The notes under the pieces were generated by a model. It did no database searches, was not told the origin of the DNA, and saw only the letters and a list, made by a program, of their open reading frames with translations. A stretch of DNA of 38,838 nucleotides from Pseudomonas sp. GL-B-19 (GTDB taxonomy: Bacteria; Pseudomonadota; Gammaproteobacteria; Pseudomonadales; Pseudomonadaceae). The stretch covers positions 1 through 38,838 of the forward strand of contig NZ_JAHBDK010000052.1 in the NCBI RefSeq assembly GCF_019956415.1, read 5' to 3'. The translations under genes were made by a program, and so were the position numbers. Positions 17,910-27,391 of the stretch are shown one piece after another; the stretch's first letter is position 1; every line of letters starts with the position of its first letter.

Positions 17910-18362
17910 CTAAGCCACAATCCAGCGAGTTAACTGCACAACTGAATATCGAAGGTATTTATGCGCTGGTTGGATCGAGTACTGGCTGCTAAACCATGTG
18001 CAGTACTTGCCGGAAGCTCCATGGCCGTCATTGATTTGAAAACTTGCGTTATAAGTGTCACCAGCATGAGGCCTAACATCATCCGGTGTAGGTAGCGCCA
18101 CCCGAGCAACCAGGCTATCAGCGGTAGACACCAAACGTAGAACCCTATTCCGCCCAGGAAGTTTGCGCCTCGAAAAAATCCCCCACCCGGATGTGGCAGC
18201 CGCCAGCTTATTCATCCAAAAAAGTTCAAGGTCTTGGATATAGGCCAATCGATTAGAAAAGTAGGCGACTTCCTCCGTTGCGCTGTCCTGCCAGATCTCT
18301 CTGGATTCAAATAGTCTGTGAACCTGATCAGGAAATCTCAGTTTTAGTGCTTCAACTTCCAT
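17910..18362 (-). CDS. Hypothetical protein, 150 aa
   Basis: I do not recognise this protein. It has no signal peptide or clear membrane segment. The N-terminal half is charged and helical (LKLRFPDQVHRLFESREIW, then YIQDLELFWMNKLAAA). The C-terminal half is richer in strands and aromatics (YNASFQINDGHGASGKY, then TWFSSQYSIQPAHKYLRY). It lies on the same strand 148 bp after gspM, so it could be read with the secretion operon, but the gap and its different base composition suggest a separate gene. It may be a truncated or horizontally acquired gene. Confidence 0.5.
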   Translation of the reverse strand: MEVEALKLRFPDQVHRLFESREIWQDSATEEVAYFSNRLAYIQDLELFWMNKLAAATSGWGIFSRRKLPGRNRVLRLVSTADSLVARVALPTPDDVRPHAGDTYNASFQINDGHGASGKYCTWFSSQYSIQPAHKYLRYSVVQLTRWIVA

Positions 18363-18510
18363 CGCGTCAAAAAAACCAGCCTGGATTGTTTCTCGCCCGA
18401 ACTGAGGGGTATCGAGTATGTTGACTCTATTTGAAGAAGTTTAGAGTAAGCTGATCTTTCAATTAGTGTGCCTTTTGTACGTAGCGATCGACCTGTAGGG
18501 GCCCTGGCCG

Positions 18511-18975
18511 CTAAACCCCGTTCAGTACCAGCCGGGCTTCCAGCAACTGATCATTCTTTTCAAGACTTAGTGACTGAAACAGAGCGCCTTCCCGTTCGAT
18601 GTTCTCCAACCAAAGCAACACCCTCGACGCATCGCCCCGCAGGGTGATACGCAAGATTTTTTCGTCGACCTCCAGTTGCTGCAAGTCCAGACCGGCTGCC
18701 ATTGCGCTATCGTTCAGTCGCGTAGAAAGCGGTGTGAATGTTAATTCGCGCGAGCTTCCCGGCAGTGCGCGTTGCATCTCCCTCGCCAGTTCCAGCCGCT
18801 GCTGATAGAGACGTTCAGCCACGGCCAATCGCTGTTGCGCTGGCTGCCAAAGACCGTTGAACAGCAACACGCCGAGCAAAAATACGGCCAACACCGACAG
18901 CATCCGACGGTCACGTTCGGGCAACTGCTGCCATTTTTCCCGAAGGACTGGAGGGATTTTCAGAGCGCTGATCAT
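18511..18975 (-). CDS. gspM: Type II secretion protein GspM
   Basis: This 154-aa bitopic inner-membrane protein has a short cytoplasmic N-terminus with LPERDRRML, one membrane helix (MLSVLAVFLLGVLLFNGLW, about 25-43), a periplasmic coiled segment (about 46-80) and a small ferredoxin-like domain. GspM partners GspL in the assembly platform, linking the GspE ATPase to the pseudopilus. Its start abuts the gspL stop with a 1-bp overlap. It is the last gsp gene here, and no gspN follows. Confidence 0.9.
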   Translation of the reverse strand: MISALKIPPVLREKWQQLPERDRRMLSVLAVFLLGVLLFNGLWQPAQQRLAVAERLYQQRLELAREMQRALPGSSRELTFTPLSTRLNDSAMAAGLDLQQLEVDEKILRITLRGDASRVLLWLENIEREGALFQSLSLEKNDQLLEARLVLNGV

Positions 18976-20072
18976 CAGGTGTCTTCCTCGAGGGTCAATA
19001 CAGCGCGCACGCGATTCTGGTCTTTGCTGGTATTGCCGAGCTTGATAGGCAGCTGGCTCTGGTTGCTGCGTACACGCAACTGTTCAAGCTCGGTGAAAGT
19101 GTTCGCGGTCAGCTGGATTTTCCAGCCTTCGCCTATCCGGTACTCAATGCGTTGCACCTCAACGCTGCTACCTCCGATGACTTGCTCTGCAAGTCCGCGC
19201 AAACGGGCAAGCTGGGTGGTCCGGCTCACGCCATCTTTGGCCAGTTGTGCTTTGAGTTGGGCTGCGAGGTCGACGATGCGAGTCTGCTCGGGATACATCG
19301 ACTTGAAACGCTGAACGCTGTGGGCATAGAGCCTTGCACTTTCTTGCTCAAGAAAATGACTGCGGGTCAGGGTAAATGCCCACGCTATAAGAACGGTTGC
19401 AACCAGCGCGGCGAGCACGGAACGCACCGGCCAACGACGTTGTGCCAGACTGAACTGACCCTGACGCAGATTGATCGCCCGCGCAGCATTGGCACTCAAT
19501 ACACCGGGCAATTGTGACGGCTCATCCAGCCAATTCATCTGCGTTGGTAACGTCTCATTCAGTGTCTGCCTTGCTTCATCATCGAGTGCCAGACGTGCCT
19601 CCAGTGTGCCCCCCACTATCCAGCGTCCGAACCACCACGCACCGCATGCCTGATCACCGGGAAGCAGGTCGGCATCGACATAAATATTCGAGGGCTCGAT
19701 CCCCGCACCTGTCAACAGTGCGAGTATCGATTCAAGCCGTTGCCGGTCGATCGCCAGCATCGGATAGCGTTGTTGCCCATCCGCGGTTCCCGCCGCGATA
19801 TGCAAGGTGTCCAGCTCTTGGGCCAAGTGGTCCTCGATGGTATAGGCCAACGCCTGGGCAGAGGGACGCCTGCGCGAGGGCCATCTTTCGCTTAGCCACC
19901 AACTGCACGATTCCATTGGCAGAATCAACTCGATATGACTCCCCGTTAATGTGGGGGCCGCTTGCGCCAGGGACATTGTCTGAGGCTCTTGGTTGTCCTG
20001 CCACAAGCAACAAGTCCAGTCGTGTGAGGGCTGATTCAGGCCCTCGGCGGTGAGGTAAAGCCAGGTTTTCAT
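18975..20072 (-). CDS. gspL: Type II secretion protein GspL
   Basis: This 365-aa protein has the GspL layout. The cytoplasmic actin-like domain (about 1-200) includes MESCSWWLSERWPSRRRPS, and it recruits GspE. A single membrane helix (LAALVATVLIAWAFTL, about 214-230) is followed by a periplasmic ferredoxin-like domain that contacts GspM. The start overlaps the gspK stop by 4 bp, indicating translational coupling. Confidence 0.92.
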   Translation of the reverse strand: MKTWLYLTAEGLNQPSHDWTCCLWQDNQEPQTMSLAQAAPTLTGSHIELILPMESCSWWLSERWPSRRRPSAQALAYTIEDHLAQELDTLHIAAGTADGQQRYPMLAIDRQRLESILALLTGAGIEPSNIYVDADLLPGDQACGAWWFGRWIVGGTLEARLALDDEARQTLNETLPTQMNWLDEPSQLPGVLSANAARAINLRQGQFSLAQRRWPVRSVLAALVATVLIAWAFTLTRSHFLEQESARLYAHSVQRFKSMYPEQTRIVDLAAQLKAQLAKDGVSRTTQLARLRGLAEQVIGGSSVEVQRIEYRIGEGWKIQLTANTFTELEQLRVRSNQSQLPIKLGNTSKDQNRVRAVLTLEEDT

Positions 20073-20938
20073 AGGCTGATTTCCTTCTCGTACGCAGGAA
20101 CGAAACGCCGTTGCAGCAGTTGAAGCCGGCCATTGTGCCGATTCCGTTCGAAGTCGCTAATCAGCCGCAGGCGGCGCTGCCCAATCTCAATCTGCACCGT
20201 GACGCGAAACCAGCGACCGGTCAGCCCTAACCCATGGCTGGCTACGCCCAAACCCTCAATGACCGGGGCCTGGGTAAACGCCTGGACGCTGGAAAATCCC
20301 GCAAGTGGACGCTGTGCTACCAATGCCCGGGCGGCGGCGGGTGTCATGCCTTCAAGGGTGGAAAGCAGTGTTGTGGACGCGGTATTGACGTTCAACGTGG
20401 CGTCTGCGGGGAGTAGGGCGATCCAGGGTCGAATGCGCGACAGCCATTGGGCATCAATGCCGGGAACCAGGCGCAGCTCGGAGATATCGGACAATAACCC
20501 GGCGTTGTAGGGTGGTCGCAGCCGGGTCAGGTCCGGCGCTTTCAGGTTCAACACCTGAAGGAGCTGCGCCCAACGACCGAGGGTGATCTGGTCGACCTGT
20601 CCGGGTTTGAGCAATTGATTGAAGTTGAACCGACCGGCCAGATCTTCGATGTCGATGCGCGCGGTGGCACCGTCGAGTTCGAAGGTGGTCCCCAGCCGGG
20701 CCCATTCCTGTCCCAGGTTCACGCTTTTTGAATCGCGCCACTGAGCATTTTGTAAAAACTGAAGCGCCAACGTCTCCGCGCTCAACCCTGACTGCTGCAG
20801 CTGCAATCGATGAAGTAGCTGGGCACTGCTTTGTACCGCAAGACGATGACTGCGCAACAGGCTGCTCACCAGCAACAACGCCAGACTCATCACCAGTAAA
20901 ACGGTAATGAGTGCCACCCCTTCCTGACGGCCCTTCAT
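20069..20938 (-). CDS. gspK: Type II secretion minor pseudopilin GspK
   Basis: At 289 aa this is the large minor pseudopilin that caps the pseudopilus tip. The leader KGRQEG is followed by the hydrophobic helix VALITVLLVMSLALLLVSSL. Position +5 of the mature protein is Thr rather than the Glu found in the other pseudopilins, which is normal for GspK. The large alpha-helical insert (about 100-240) includes the helix-hairpin-helix-like stretch NVNTASTTLLSTLEGMT. The start overlaps gspJ by 4 bp. Confidence 0.93.
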   Translation of the reverse strand: MKGRQEGVALITVLLVMSLALLLVSSLLRSHRLAVQSSAQLLHRLQLQQSGLSAETLALQFLQNAQWRDSKSVNLGQEWARLGTTFELDGATARIDIEDLAGRFNFNQLLKPGQVDQITLGRWAQLLQVLNLKAPDLTRLRPPYNAGLLSDISELRLVPGIDAQWLSRIRPWIALLPADATLNVNTASTTLLSTLEGMTPAAARALVAQRPLAGFSSVQAFTQAPVIEGLGVASHGLGLTGRWFRVTVQIEIGQRRLRLISDFERNRHNGRLQLLQRRFVPAYEKEISL

Positions 20939-21495
20939 CGCACCACCTGAGGCAACGCGAAGACCCGTCGAATCTCGCCGAATCGAGGATGGGTAAACAC
21001 CAGTTCCAACGCTATCGGAGCGACCGGAGATTGGTTTGCATCGCGCGGCCAGTCGAGGCGCCAGCCTGCTTTTTCATCGAGCAAACGCCATCGCACATCG
21101 CTTACCCCTTCAAGCAACTTCTGACGCTGTAAAACCGTATGTTCAGCAGAACGACTATGACGCCAGAGAACGCCGTGCTCGACGGTGTAGCTGACTTCCT
21201 GCAATTCACTGCGTAACTGATCAAGCGGGTTTCGCCAGTTACCTCGTTGAAAATTCAACAATCCCTGATCCAGCAGGAAGGTCCGGCCCGGTCGGCGTTC
21301 CACGACGTGAAGAACATCGCGCTCAATTACCGCAACGGCGCGCATCAGGCTGCGCAAGGCCTGTTGATGAGCAACGCTGCTACGTTCGGTGCTCGCTACG
21401 CTATCGAACAGGCGCCAGCACGCCAGCCCCAGCAAGACAAAAACGGCCATGGCGATCATCAGCTCCAGCAGGGTGAAGCCGGCCTGTTTATTCAT
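20935..21495 (-). CDS. gspJ: Type II secretion minor pseudopilin GspJ
   Basis: This is a 186-aa pseudopilin. The prepilin site KQAG^FTLLELMIAMAVF carries Glu at +5, followed by a beta-rich globular domain (about 60-186). GspJ binds GspI and GspK in the tip complex. Processing requires a prepilin peptidase (PilD), which is not encoded in this window. It overlaps gspI by 8 bp and gspK by 4 bp. Confidence 0.93.
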   Translation of the reverse strand: MNKQAGFTLLELMIAMAVFVLLGLACWRLFDSVASTERSSVAHQQALRSLMRAVAVIERDVLHVVERRPGRTFLLDQGLLNFQRGNWRNPLDQLRSELQEVSYTVEHGVLWRHSRSAEHTVLQRQKLLEGVSDVRWRLLDEKAGWRLDWPRDANQSPVAPIALELVFTHPRFGEIRRVFALPQVVR

Positions 21496-21853
21496 GGCGG
21501 GCCTGCAACCAGCGCTGGCTCCGGTTCACGATGTCATCGCTTTCGGCGCGGCGTACGTTGACTTCAACCTCAAGCAGGCGTTGGTCGTGCGCAGGACGAA
21601 TGAATTGGTGGATGACCCAGTCTTGTTGTGCAAACTCGACAACGAACTGCTGTCGCCCCAGTGTCGGGTGGCGTTGCAGGCTAGCTTCATTCAACTGGTT
21701 ATCTGCCAACCACGCCGCAAACAGACGCTCTTCCAACCCACTGTTTTGCTTCAGCACGTATTGGCTGGCTGACAAGGCCGCCGCTACCAGGGTGGCGAAG
21801 ATGGCCAGCGCGATCATCACCTCCAACAAAGTGAAACCGCGTTCAGTTTTCAT
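21488..21853 (-). CDS. gspI: Type II secretion minor pseudopilin GspI
   Basis: I start this at the ATG at 21853, giving 121 aa beginning MKTERG^FTLLEVMIALAIF, a short classical prepilin leader. An upstream ATG (21880) would add nine residues and more overlap with gspH, which is less likely. Glu is at +5 of the mature form. GspI is the core of the tip complex with J and K. The chosen start overlaps the end of gspH by 11 bp. Confidence 0.92.
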   Translation of the reverse strand: MKTERGFTLLEVMIALAIFATLVAAALSASQYVLKQNSGLEERLFAAWLADNQLNEASLQRHPTLGRQQFVVEFAQQDWVIHQFIRPAHDQRLLEVEVNVRRAESDDIVNRSQRWLQARHE

Positions 21854-22328
21854 TAATGAGCGGCTCGCCAACACCATCACCGGAAATACTCAACCATGGT
21901 TGGGTTCGGGTTGATAAGTGCAGGGTAAACGGGCTGAACTCGTCGCTGCTGAGCATGAGGATCTGCGGGTGACCTGGATGTTCACTCAGAACGAGAGGCT
22001 GACCCTCTTGTTCAAGTGACATGAACAATCCTGCAGGGAGCTGGTGGACTGGCCCGAGCGGGCGCCAGACTGACTGCTCTAAACGCATTAATTGGTAGTT
22101 TTCGCTTTCCACGTGCAGCCCGTACTCTCGTCCTTCGAGTACAGCGCTTTCGCGTGTTGTTTGCAGTAACTGGCGGAAATGATGCGCCTGCTGTAGTGCC
22201 TCTCGCCCCGGGTTCTTACTGGCCACCACGTGAACCATGCCAGCCACTACGCTGATGACCACGATGACCATCAGCATTTCAATCAAGGTGAACCCCTGGC
22301 ATTCCCGTTTCACCTTCAGTTCTCCCAA
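21843..22328 (-). CDS. gspH: Type II secretion minor pseudopilin GspH
   Basis: This is a 161-aa protein with prepilin site CQG^FTLIEMLMVIVVISVV, Glu at +5, and a beta-sandwich globular domain of the GspH/FimT type. It links the tip complex to the GspG shaft. It overlaps the end of gspG by 13 bp. Confidence 0.92.
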   Translation of the reverse strand: MGELKVKRECQGFTLIEMLMVIVVISVVAGMVHVVASKNPGREALQQAHHFRQLLQTTRESAVLEGREYGLHVESENYQLMRLEQSVWRPLGPVHQLPAGLFMSLEQEGQPLVLSEHPGHPQILMLSSDEFSPFTLHLSTRTQPWLSISGDGVGEPLINEN

Positions 22329-22765
22329 TTGCCGATTTCTGCGGCATGGCCCTCACCACCGTCAACGCCGTCGGAACCGAAGGAGTAAAGATCGTAGCCG
22401 TCCGCTTTGATGCCGGGATTGAGGTATTGATAAGGCGTGCCCCAAGGGTCAACGGGCAGTTTTTTCAGGTAGCCTTGTGGGCTCCAGTTTTTTGCTGCCG
22501 GCATACCCACGGGGCGTTTGGCCAACGCCTCAAGACCCTGCTGTGTCGAGGGGTAGTTGTGGTTGTCGAGGCGGTACATTTCGAGGGCCGTCGCGATAGC
22601 CTGGATGTCGGTGCTGGCCGCCGTTACCTTGGCCTGGTCGGGGCGACTCATGAACTGGGGCACAACGATGGCCCCCAGGATGCCAATAATCACGACGACC
22701 ACCATGATTTCGATCAGCGTAAAACCGCGCTGTGCGCGGGGTGTTTTGTGCAGGGCAGGTGTCAT
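22316..22765 (-). CDS. gspG: Type II secretion major pseudopilin GspG
   Basis: This 149-aa major pseudopilin has the processing site RAQRG^FTLIEIMVVVVIIG after Gly14, followed by the long helix (ATALEMYRLDNHNYPSTQQG). The conserved C-terminal calcium-site region reads LPVDPWGTPYQYLNPG and YSFGSDGVDGGEG. It polymerises into the pseudopilus that pushes substrates through the secretin. It starts 2 bp after the end of gspF. Confidence 0.96.
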   Translation of the reverse strand: MTPALHKTPRAQRGFTLIEIMVVVVIIGILGAIVVPQFMSRPDQAKVTAASTDIQAIATALEMYRLDNHNYPSTQQGLEALAKRPVGMPAAKNWSPQGYLKKLPVDPWGTPYQYLNPGIKADGYDLYSFGSDGVDGGEGHAAEIGNWEN

Positions 22766-22767
22766 GA

Positions 22768-23979
22768 TCAGTTCACCAGTTGATTAAGGCTAAGAATCGG
22801 CATCAGGATGGCGAGGACAATGAGCAGCACGACGCCGCCCATGACCACCAGCATGAAGGGTTCGAACAGGCTTACGGCCAGCGCTATTCGCGCCGCCAGG
22901 TTTTTTTCTTGTTGCTCGGCGGCACGGGCCAACATGCTGTCCAGCTCTCCGGCCCGCTCGCCGCTGGCAATCATGTGGAGCATCAGCGGCGGGATATCCC
23001 CACCGCGTTCCAGGCCCCTGGTCAGGGTGCCGCCCTCACGAACTGAACGGGCGACATCGCTCATGCGGGCCCGGATGATCTGGTTCGAAATGACTGCCGC
23101 GGCGATTTCCAGCGCATCCACCAGCGGCACGGCGCTCTTGCCGAGAATCGCCAGGGTGCTGGCAAACCGCGCTGTTTCAGTGGCCCGCAATACCCCGCCC
23201 AACAACGGGATCTTGAGCAAGAGGTCATGCCAGCGCAGCCGCACGGAGGGCTGTCGCAGAGCCGCACGGGCGGCGGCCATCAACGCAAACATCAGCAACA
23301 GTAGCCACACACCATAAATGCGCAATCCATCACTCAGGGCGATCAGTCCTTGGGTCAGCAAAGGTAAAGGCTGACCGCTGTCGACAAAAACCTTGACGAC
23401 ATCCGGCACCACAAAAGCCAGCAGGAAACCGACGATGATCAGCGAGGCGAACATCAGAATCAGCGGATAGACCAGCGCCAGCTGAATACGTTGACGCGAT
23501 AGCTGGGTTGCCTCGGTATAGTCGGCCAGTTGCTCCAGTACCTGATCCAGATGTCCGGAACGTTCGCCGGCCGCGACCGTGGCACGGTACAGATCAGGGA
23601 ATGCCCGTGGAAAACCTGCCAGGGCCGACGCCAGTGCGTACCCTTCCAGAACGCGGCTACGCACCGACAACAACAGGCTGTTGATTCGACGTTGTTCATT
23701 CTGGGAGGCCACTGCTTGCAAGGCTTCTTCCAGTGGTAGCGATGCTTGAATCAGTGTTGACAACTGTCGTGTCACCAGTGCCAGTTCGCTGGCACTCAAG
23801 CGAGTATTACGGGTGAATCGACCGCCAGCCCCCGCTGTGCGTTTGGCAGCTTGAACGCGTGTCGGCAACAAGCCCTGCTCGCGCAGTAATTGCCTGGCAT
23901 GTCGTGGGCTGTCGGCCTCCTGGCTGCCTCGGATCGTACGGCCGTTATTGTTTTTTGCCTGATATTCGAATGCCGGCAT
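22768..23979 (-). CDS. gspF: Type II secretion inner-membrane platform protein GspF
   Basis: This 403-aa protein has the two tandem cytoplasmic helical domains of the T2SS/PilC family (about 70-195 and 272-395). The membrane helices are VYPLILMFASLIIVGFLLAF, a second near 220-240, and one near the C-terminus (MLVVMGGVVLLIVLAILM). The N-terminus MPAFEYQAKNNNGRTIRGS is typical. It is the polytopic core of the assembly platform. Confidence 0.96.
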   Translation of the reverse strand: MPAFEYQAKNNNGRTIRGSQEADSPRHARQLLREQGLLPTRVQAAKRTAGAGGRFTRNTRLSASELALVTRQLSTLIQASLPLEEALQAVASQNEQRRINSLLLSVRSRVLEGYALASALAGFPRAFPDLYRATVAAGERSGHLDQVLEQLADYTEATQLSRQRIQLALVYPLILMFASLIIVGFLLAFVVPDVVKVFVDSGQPLPLLTQGLIALSDGLRIYGVWLLLLMFALMAAARAALRQPSVRLRWHDLLLKIPLLGGVLRATETARFASTLAILGKSAVPLVDALEIAAAVISNQIIRARMSDVARSVREGGTLTRGLERGGDIPPLMLHMIASGERAGELDSMLARAAEQQEKNLAARIALAVSLFEPFMLVVMGGVVLLIVLAILMPILSLNQLVN

Positions 23980-23981
23980 GG

Positions 23982-25463
23982 TCAGTCCTCCTGAGTTACC
24001 CGCAACAATTCATCGAGGCTGGTGGTGCCATCGAGCACCCGCCGCTGGCCATCCTGAAACAGACTGAGAGAGGTGTTTCGCGCTTCTTGTATAAGCTCTG
24101 GTTCAGTGGCGCCGCGATGGATCAAAGAGGCCAACACCGGGTTCACAGTGATCAATTCATAGATTCCAATACGCCCGCGATACCCCTGTTGGCACTGGCT
24201 GCATCCCTGAGCCCGAAACAATTGCGGTGCGCAGTCGGCTGTCAGTCCAAGACGCAAGCTCTCGGCCGAATCGGCCACATACGGTGTTTTGCATTCACTG
24301 CACAGGCTGCGCAGCAGGCGCTGAGCGAGTACTCCCACCAGAGAGGAGGCCAGCAAGTAGGCGTCGATTCCCATGTCCAATAGACGGGTCACTGCACCAA
24401 CAGCGCTGTTGGTGTGCAACGTCGACAGCACCAGGTGCCCGGTCAGGGACGCTTGCACTGCGATCTCGGCGGTCTCCGTGTCGCGGATTTCTCCCACCAT
24501 CACCACGTCCGGATCCTGACGTAACATCGCCCGCAAACTACGCGCAAAGGTCATATCCACTTTTGTGTTGACCGGTGTCTGCCCAATGCCTGGCAGGTGA
24601 TATTCAATGGGGTCTTCAACGGTGAGGATGTTGCGCGTTTGATCATTCAGATGGGTCAGCGCTGCATACAGGCTGGTGGTCTTGCCGGAACCGGTGGGGC
24701 CGGTGACCAGGAATATCCCATGGGGTTTGCCGAGCATTTGTTGCAAGCGTGTCAGCGTTTCTGCAGGCATCCCCAATCGTGCCAAATCCAGGTGCCCGGA
24801 CTGCTTGTCCAACAGCCTCAAAACCACACGTTCGCCATGCGCCGATGGCAGCGTCGAGACCCGGACATCCACTTCGTGTCCCGCCAGGCGCAAGGCAATG
24901 CGGCCATCCTGCGGGATACGCTTTTCGGCGATGTCCAGGCGGGCCATGACCTTGATCCGCGACACCAGCAAATTCGCCAGTTCGCGCTTGGGCCGCAACA
25001 CTTCGCGCAGCTGGCCATCGATCCGCATTCGCACGGACAGATACTGCTCAAAGGTCTCCAGGTGGACATCCGAAGCCTTCTCTCGCACCGCCTCACTCAG
25101 CAGCGCGTTGATCAGACGGATGATCGGTGCATCACCTTCTTGCTCCAACAAGTCTGCCGCCTGGGGCACCTGATCGGCCAAGCTGACCAGATCCAGATCA
25201 TCGTGCAGGCCTTGGGCAACTTCTTCGGCTGCACTTTGTCCCTCTCGATAACAAGCGGCCAGGCGCACTGCGAACGTCTGAGTGTCGATGCGTTGCAACG
25301 GCAGATCCCGATCACTCAGGCGCCTGACTTCAGCCAGTGCAGTTAGCGGTGTGTCGTCGCGAAACAGTACGCGCGCCTCTACGGATTTCCCTTCGATCAG
25401 CACACCGAATCGACGGGCAAATCCAAAGGGAAGTTGCAGATCCAGCACTGTCTCCTGGCTCAT
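23982..25463 (-). CDS. gspE: Type II secretion ATPase GspE
   Basis: This 493-aa protein has the Walker A motif GPTGSGKTT (Lys261), a Walker B region LRQDPDVVMVGEIRD, and the tetracysteine zinc motif of GspE (Cys388, Cys391, Cys421, Cys424). The N-terminal domain (about 1-100) should bind GspL. It powers pseudopilus assembly at the cytoplasmic face. The start overlaps the end of gspD by 4 bp. All motifs needed for activity are present. Confidence 0.97.
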   Translation of the reverse strand: MSQETVLDLQLPFGFARRFGVLIEGKSVEARVLFRDDTPLTALAEVRRLSDRDLPLQRIDTQTFAVRLAACYREGQSAAEEVAQGLHDDLDLVSLADQVPQAADLLEQEGDAPIIRLINALLSEAVREKASDVHLETFEQYLSVRMRIDGQLREVLRPKRELANLLVSRIKVMARLDIAEKRIPQDGRIALRLAGHEVDVRVSTLPSAHGERVVLRLLDKQSGHLDLARLGMPAETLTRLQQMLGKPHGIFLVTGPTGSGKTTSLYAALTHLNDQTRNILTVEDPIEYHLPGIGQTPVNTKVDMTFARSLRAMLRQDPDVVMVGEIRDTETAEIAVQASLTGHLVLSTLHTNSAVGAVTRLLDMGIDAYLLASSLVGVLAQRLLRSLCSECKTPYVADSAESLRLGLTADCAPQLFRAQGCSQCQQGYRGRIGIYELITVNPVLASLIHRGATEPELIQEARNTSLSLFQDGQRRVLDGTTSLDELLRVTQED

Positions 25464-27391
25464 TGGGAGCGCACCTTTTCTTTGCGCAGATCAATCAATT
25501 GATTGTCATCTGCTCCCTGAAACAACTGGTGGGGGTCCTTGGGCAGCAATAGGGAGTTGCTCTGCCGCACCCCCGGCTTGCTGAGATCACGCAAGTCGTT
25601 GTAACGGTCTTTGGTGATTTCGGCCAGATTCTCCCGGCTGCGCACGATGGTTGGCCGCAGGAACACCATCAGATTTGTCTTTTCGTGGGTGTCATTACTG
25701 GAGCGGAACAGCCCGCCGATCAGCGGAATGCGCCTCAGGTAAGGGACACTGCTTTCCACCGTCCTCACGCTGTCCCTGATCAGCCCGCCGATCACGATGA
25801 TCTCGCCATCGTCAGCCAGAATGGTGCTTTTCAATGCCCGCTTGTTGGTGATCAGATCGCCGTCAGTCAAGCCGCTGGAGGAGGGGGCTATTTCCGAGTT
25901 TTCCTGCTCGACTTCCAGCCTCAGGGTCGAGCCTTCGTTGATGTGTGGCTTGATCTTCAGGCTGATGCCGACATCCTTGCGCTCCACCGTCGTGAAGGGA
26001 TTGTCCGCACCGCTGCCCGACGTCGCGTAGGAGCCCGTCTTGAAAGGGACGTTCTGCCCGACCAGGATTTCTGCTTGCTGATTGTCCAGCGTCAACAGGC
26101 TGGGCGTCGACAGCAGGTTGTTGCGCGCATTGCTGGCCAGCGCCGTGACCAGCACACTGAAGCTGTCGCTGCCGATTTTCAAGGCGGCACCGTCCGGCAA
26201 TTTCACCCCCCCATCAGACGTGAGTAACCCGCCAAGGGTGCTGCCCGCCGCCGGGAAGGTAATGCCACCTTTTACATCGCCGCTATCCACGCGCCATTGC
26301 ACGCCGAGGGCTTCATTGATGTCGCCGGATACCTCTACGATCGCCGCGTGGATCAACACCTGGGCGCGAGGTTGGTCGAGTTGGCGCACGATACTCTCAA
26401 TCGTCCGCAGCTGAGCCGGCTCGGCAATCACCACCAAGGCATTCTGACTCTCGGCGGCTTTGACCACGACGGGCATGGAGGACGTCAGCTCTTTACTGCT
26501 ACCGGATCCCATGGGGGGCTTCATGCCTTGGCCCATCGAGTCGAGCATTTCTGCCAGTTGCTTGGCGTCACTGAAGCGAAGACGGATCACCTTGGCATTA
26601 TCGGTCTGGGCATTGGCCGGTGTATCCAGTGAACGTGCCATATCAATCAGGCGTTGACGTGCGACCTGAGTCCCCAGGATTAGCAGGCGATTGCTGCGCG
26701 AATCGGCAATCACCTGGCTACCCGATTCCAGGTTTTGCTTGCCGAGGGATTGCTCCATCACCTTGGCGATTTCGGCGGCCAGACCGTGACGCAACTCGAC
26801 GACGGCGTGGGCATTCTTGGCGCCCGAGTCCAGTTGTCGCACGATATGTGCGATGCGCCGAACATTCTCCGTACTGTCGGTGACGATCAGCGCATTGGCC
26901 GATGCGGAAGGGCCAATGTAACCATGGGCCGTTACCAAAGGCCGAATCAGCACGGCCAGATCCACGGCAACACTTGAATTGAGCGTCATGACCTCGGTCA
27001 CGAACTCGGCCGGCGAGGCGGCTTGCCCGGTGCCGGCCCGGGCCTTGGCTTCTGCTGCCGGAATAATCAGCAAACGATCGCCCTGATCGACAGTGGCAAA
27101 GCCGTTGGCTTCGAGCACGGAGTAAAACAGGCGACGAACGCCTTCGCGGTCCAGCGGCTGGCGGGAAAGCACGGTAATACGTCCCTGGACACGGGGGTCG
27201 AGAATCACCGTAGCACCGAGAATCGAGGACATTTCCTGGACGACGTCGCGCAGTTCCGCATCCTTCATGGACAACTGCCATTGAGGGACTTGGGCCAGAA
27301 CAACGCCTTGAAACATCAAGGGCGCCAGAATCAGGGATTGTAGCCAGCGTCGCGGTGAAAACCGCCAGTCTGTATTCGTGCAGTCAATCAC
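25460..27391 (-). CDS. gspD: Type II secretion outer-membrane secretin GspD
   Basis: I place the start at GTG 27391, overlapping the gspC stop by 8 bp. This gives 643 aa with a Sec signal peptide (WLQSLILAPLMFQGVVLA before QVPQWQL). The open frame runs 89 codons further upstream but over gspC, with no secretin character. The domains are N0 (QLSMKDAELRDVVQEMSS), the N1-N3 ring domains (about 120-330) and the secretin barrel (about 380-600) with VPFKTGSYATSGSG and VPYLRRIPLIGGLFRS. It forms the outer-membrane channel. No GspS-type pilotin gene is nearby, so assembly may rely on another lipoprotein. Confidence 0.94.
   Translation of the reverse strand: MIDCTNTDWRFSPRRWLQSLILAPLMFQGVVLAQVPQWQLSMKDAELRDVVQEMSSILGATVILDPRVQGRITVLSRQPLDREGVRRLFYSVLEANGFATVDQGDRLLIIPAAEAKARAGTGQAASPAEFVTEVMTLNSSVAVDLAVLIRPLVTAHGYIGPSASANALIVTDSTENVRRIAHIVRQLDSGAKNAHAVVELRHGLAAEIAKVMEQSLGKQNLESGSQVIADSRSNRLLILGTQVARQRLIDMARSLDTPANAQTDNAKVIRLRFSDAKQLAEMLDSMGQGMKPPMGSGSSKELTSSMPVVVKAAESQNALVVIAEPAQLRTIESIVRQLDQPRAQVLIHAAIVEVSGDINEALGVQWRVDSGDVKGGITFPAAGSTLGGLLTSDGGVKLPDGAALKIGSDSFSVLVTALASNARNNLLSTPSLLTLDNQQAEILVGQNVPFKTGSYATSGSGADNPFTTVERKDVGISLKIKPHINEGSTLRLEVEQENSEIAPSSSGLTDGDLITNKRALKSTILADDGEIIVIGGLIRDSVRTVESSVPYLRRIPLIGGLFRSSNDTHEKTNLMVFLRPTIVRSRENLAEITKDRYNDLRDLSKPGVRQSNSLLLPKDPHQLFQGADDNQLIDLRKEKVRSQ

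Noticed and set aside
21854..21880. Upstream ATG for gspI adding nine residues
   Set aside because: The short leader MKTERG before FTLLE is the normal prepilin form, and the internal ATG gives compact overlap with gspH.
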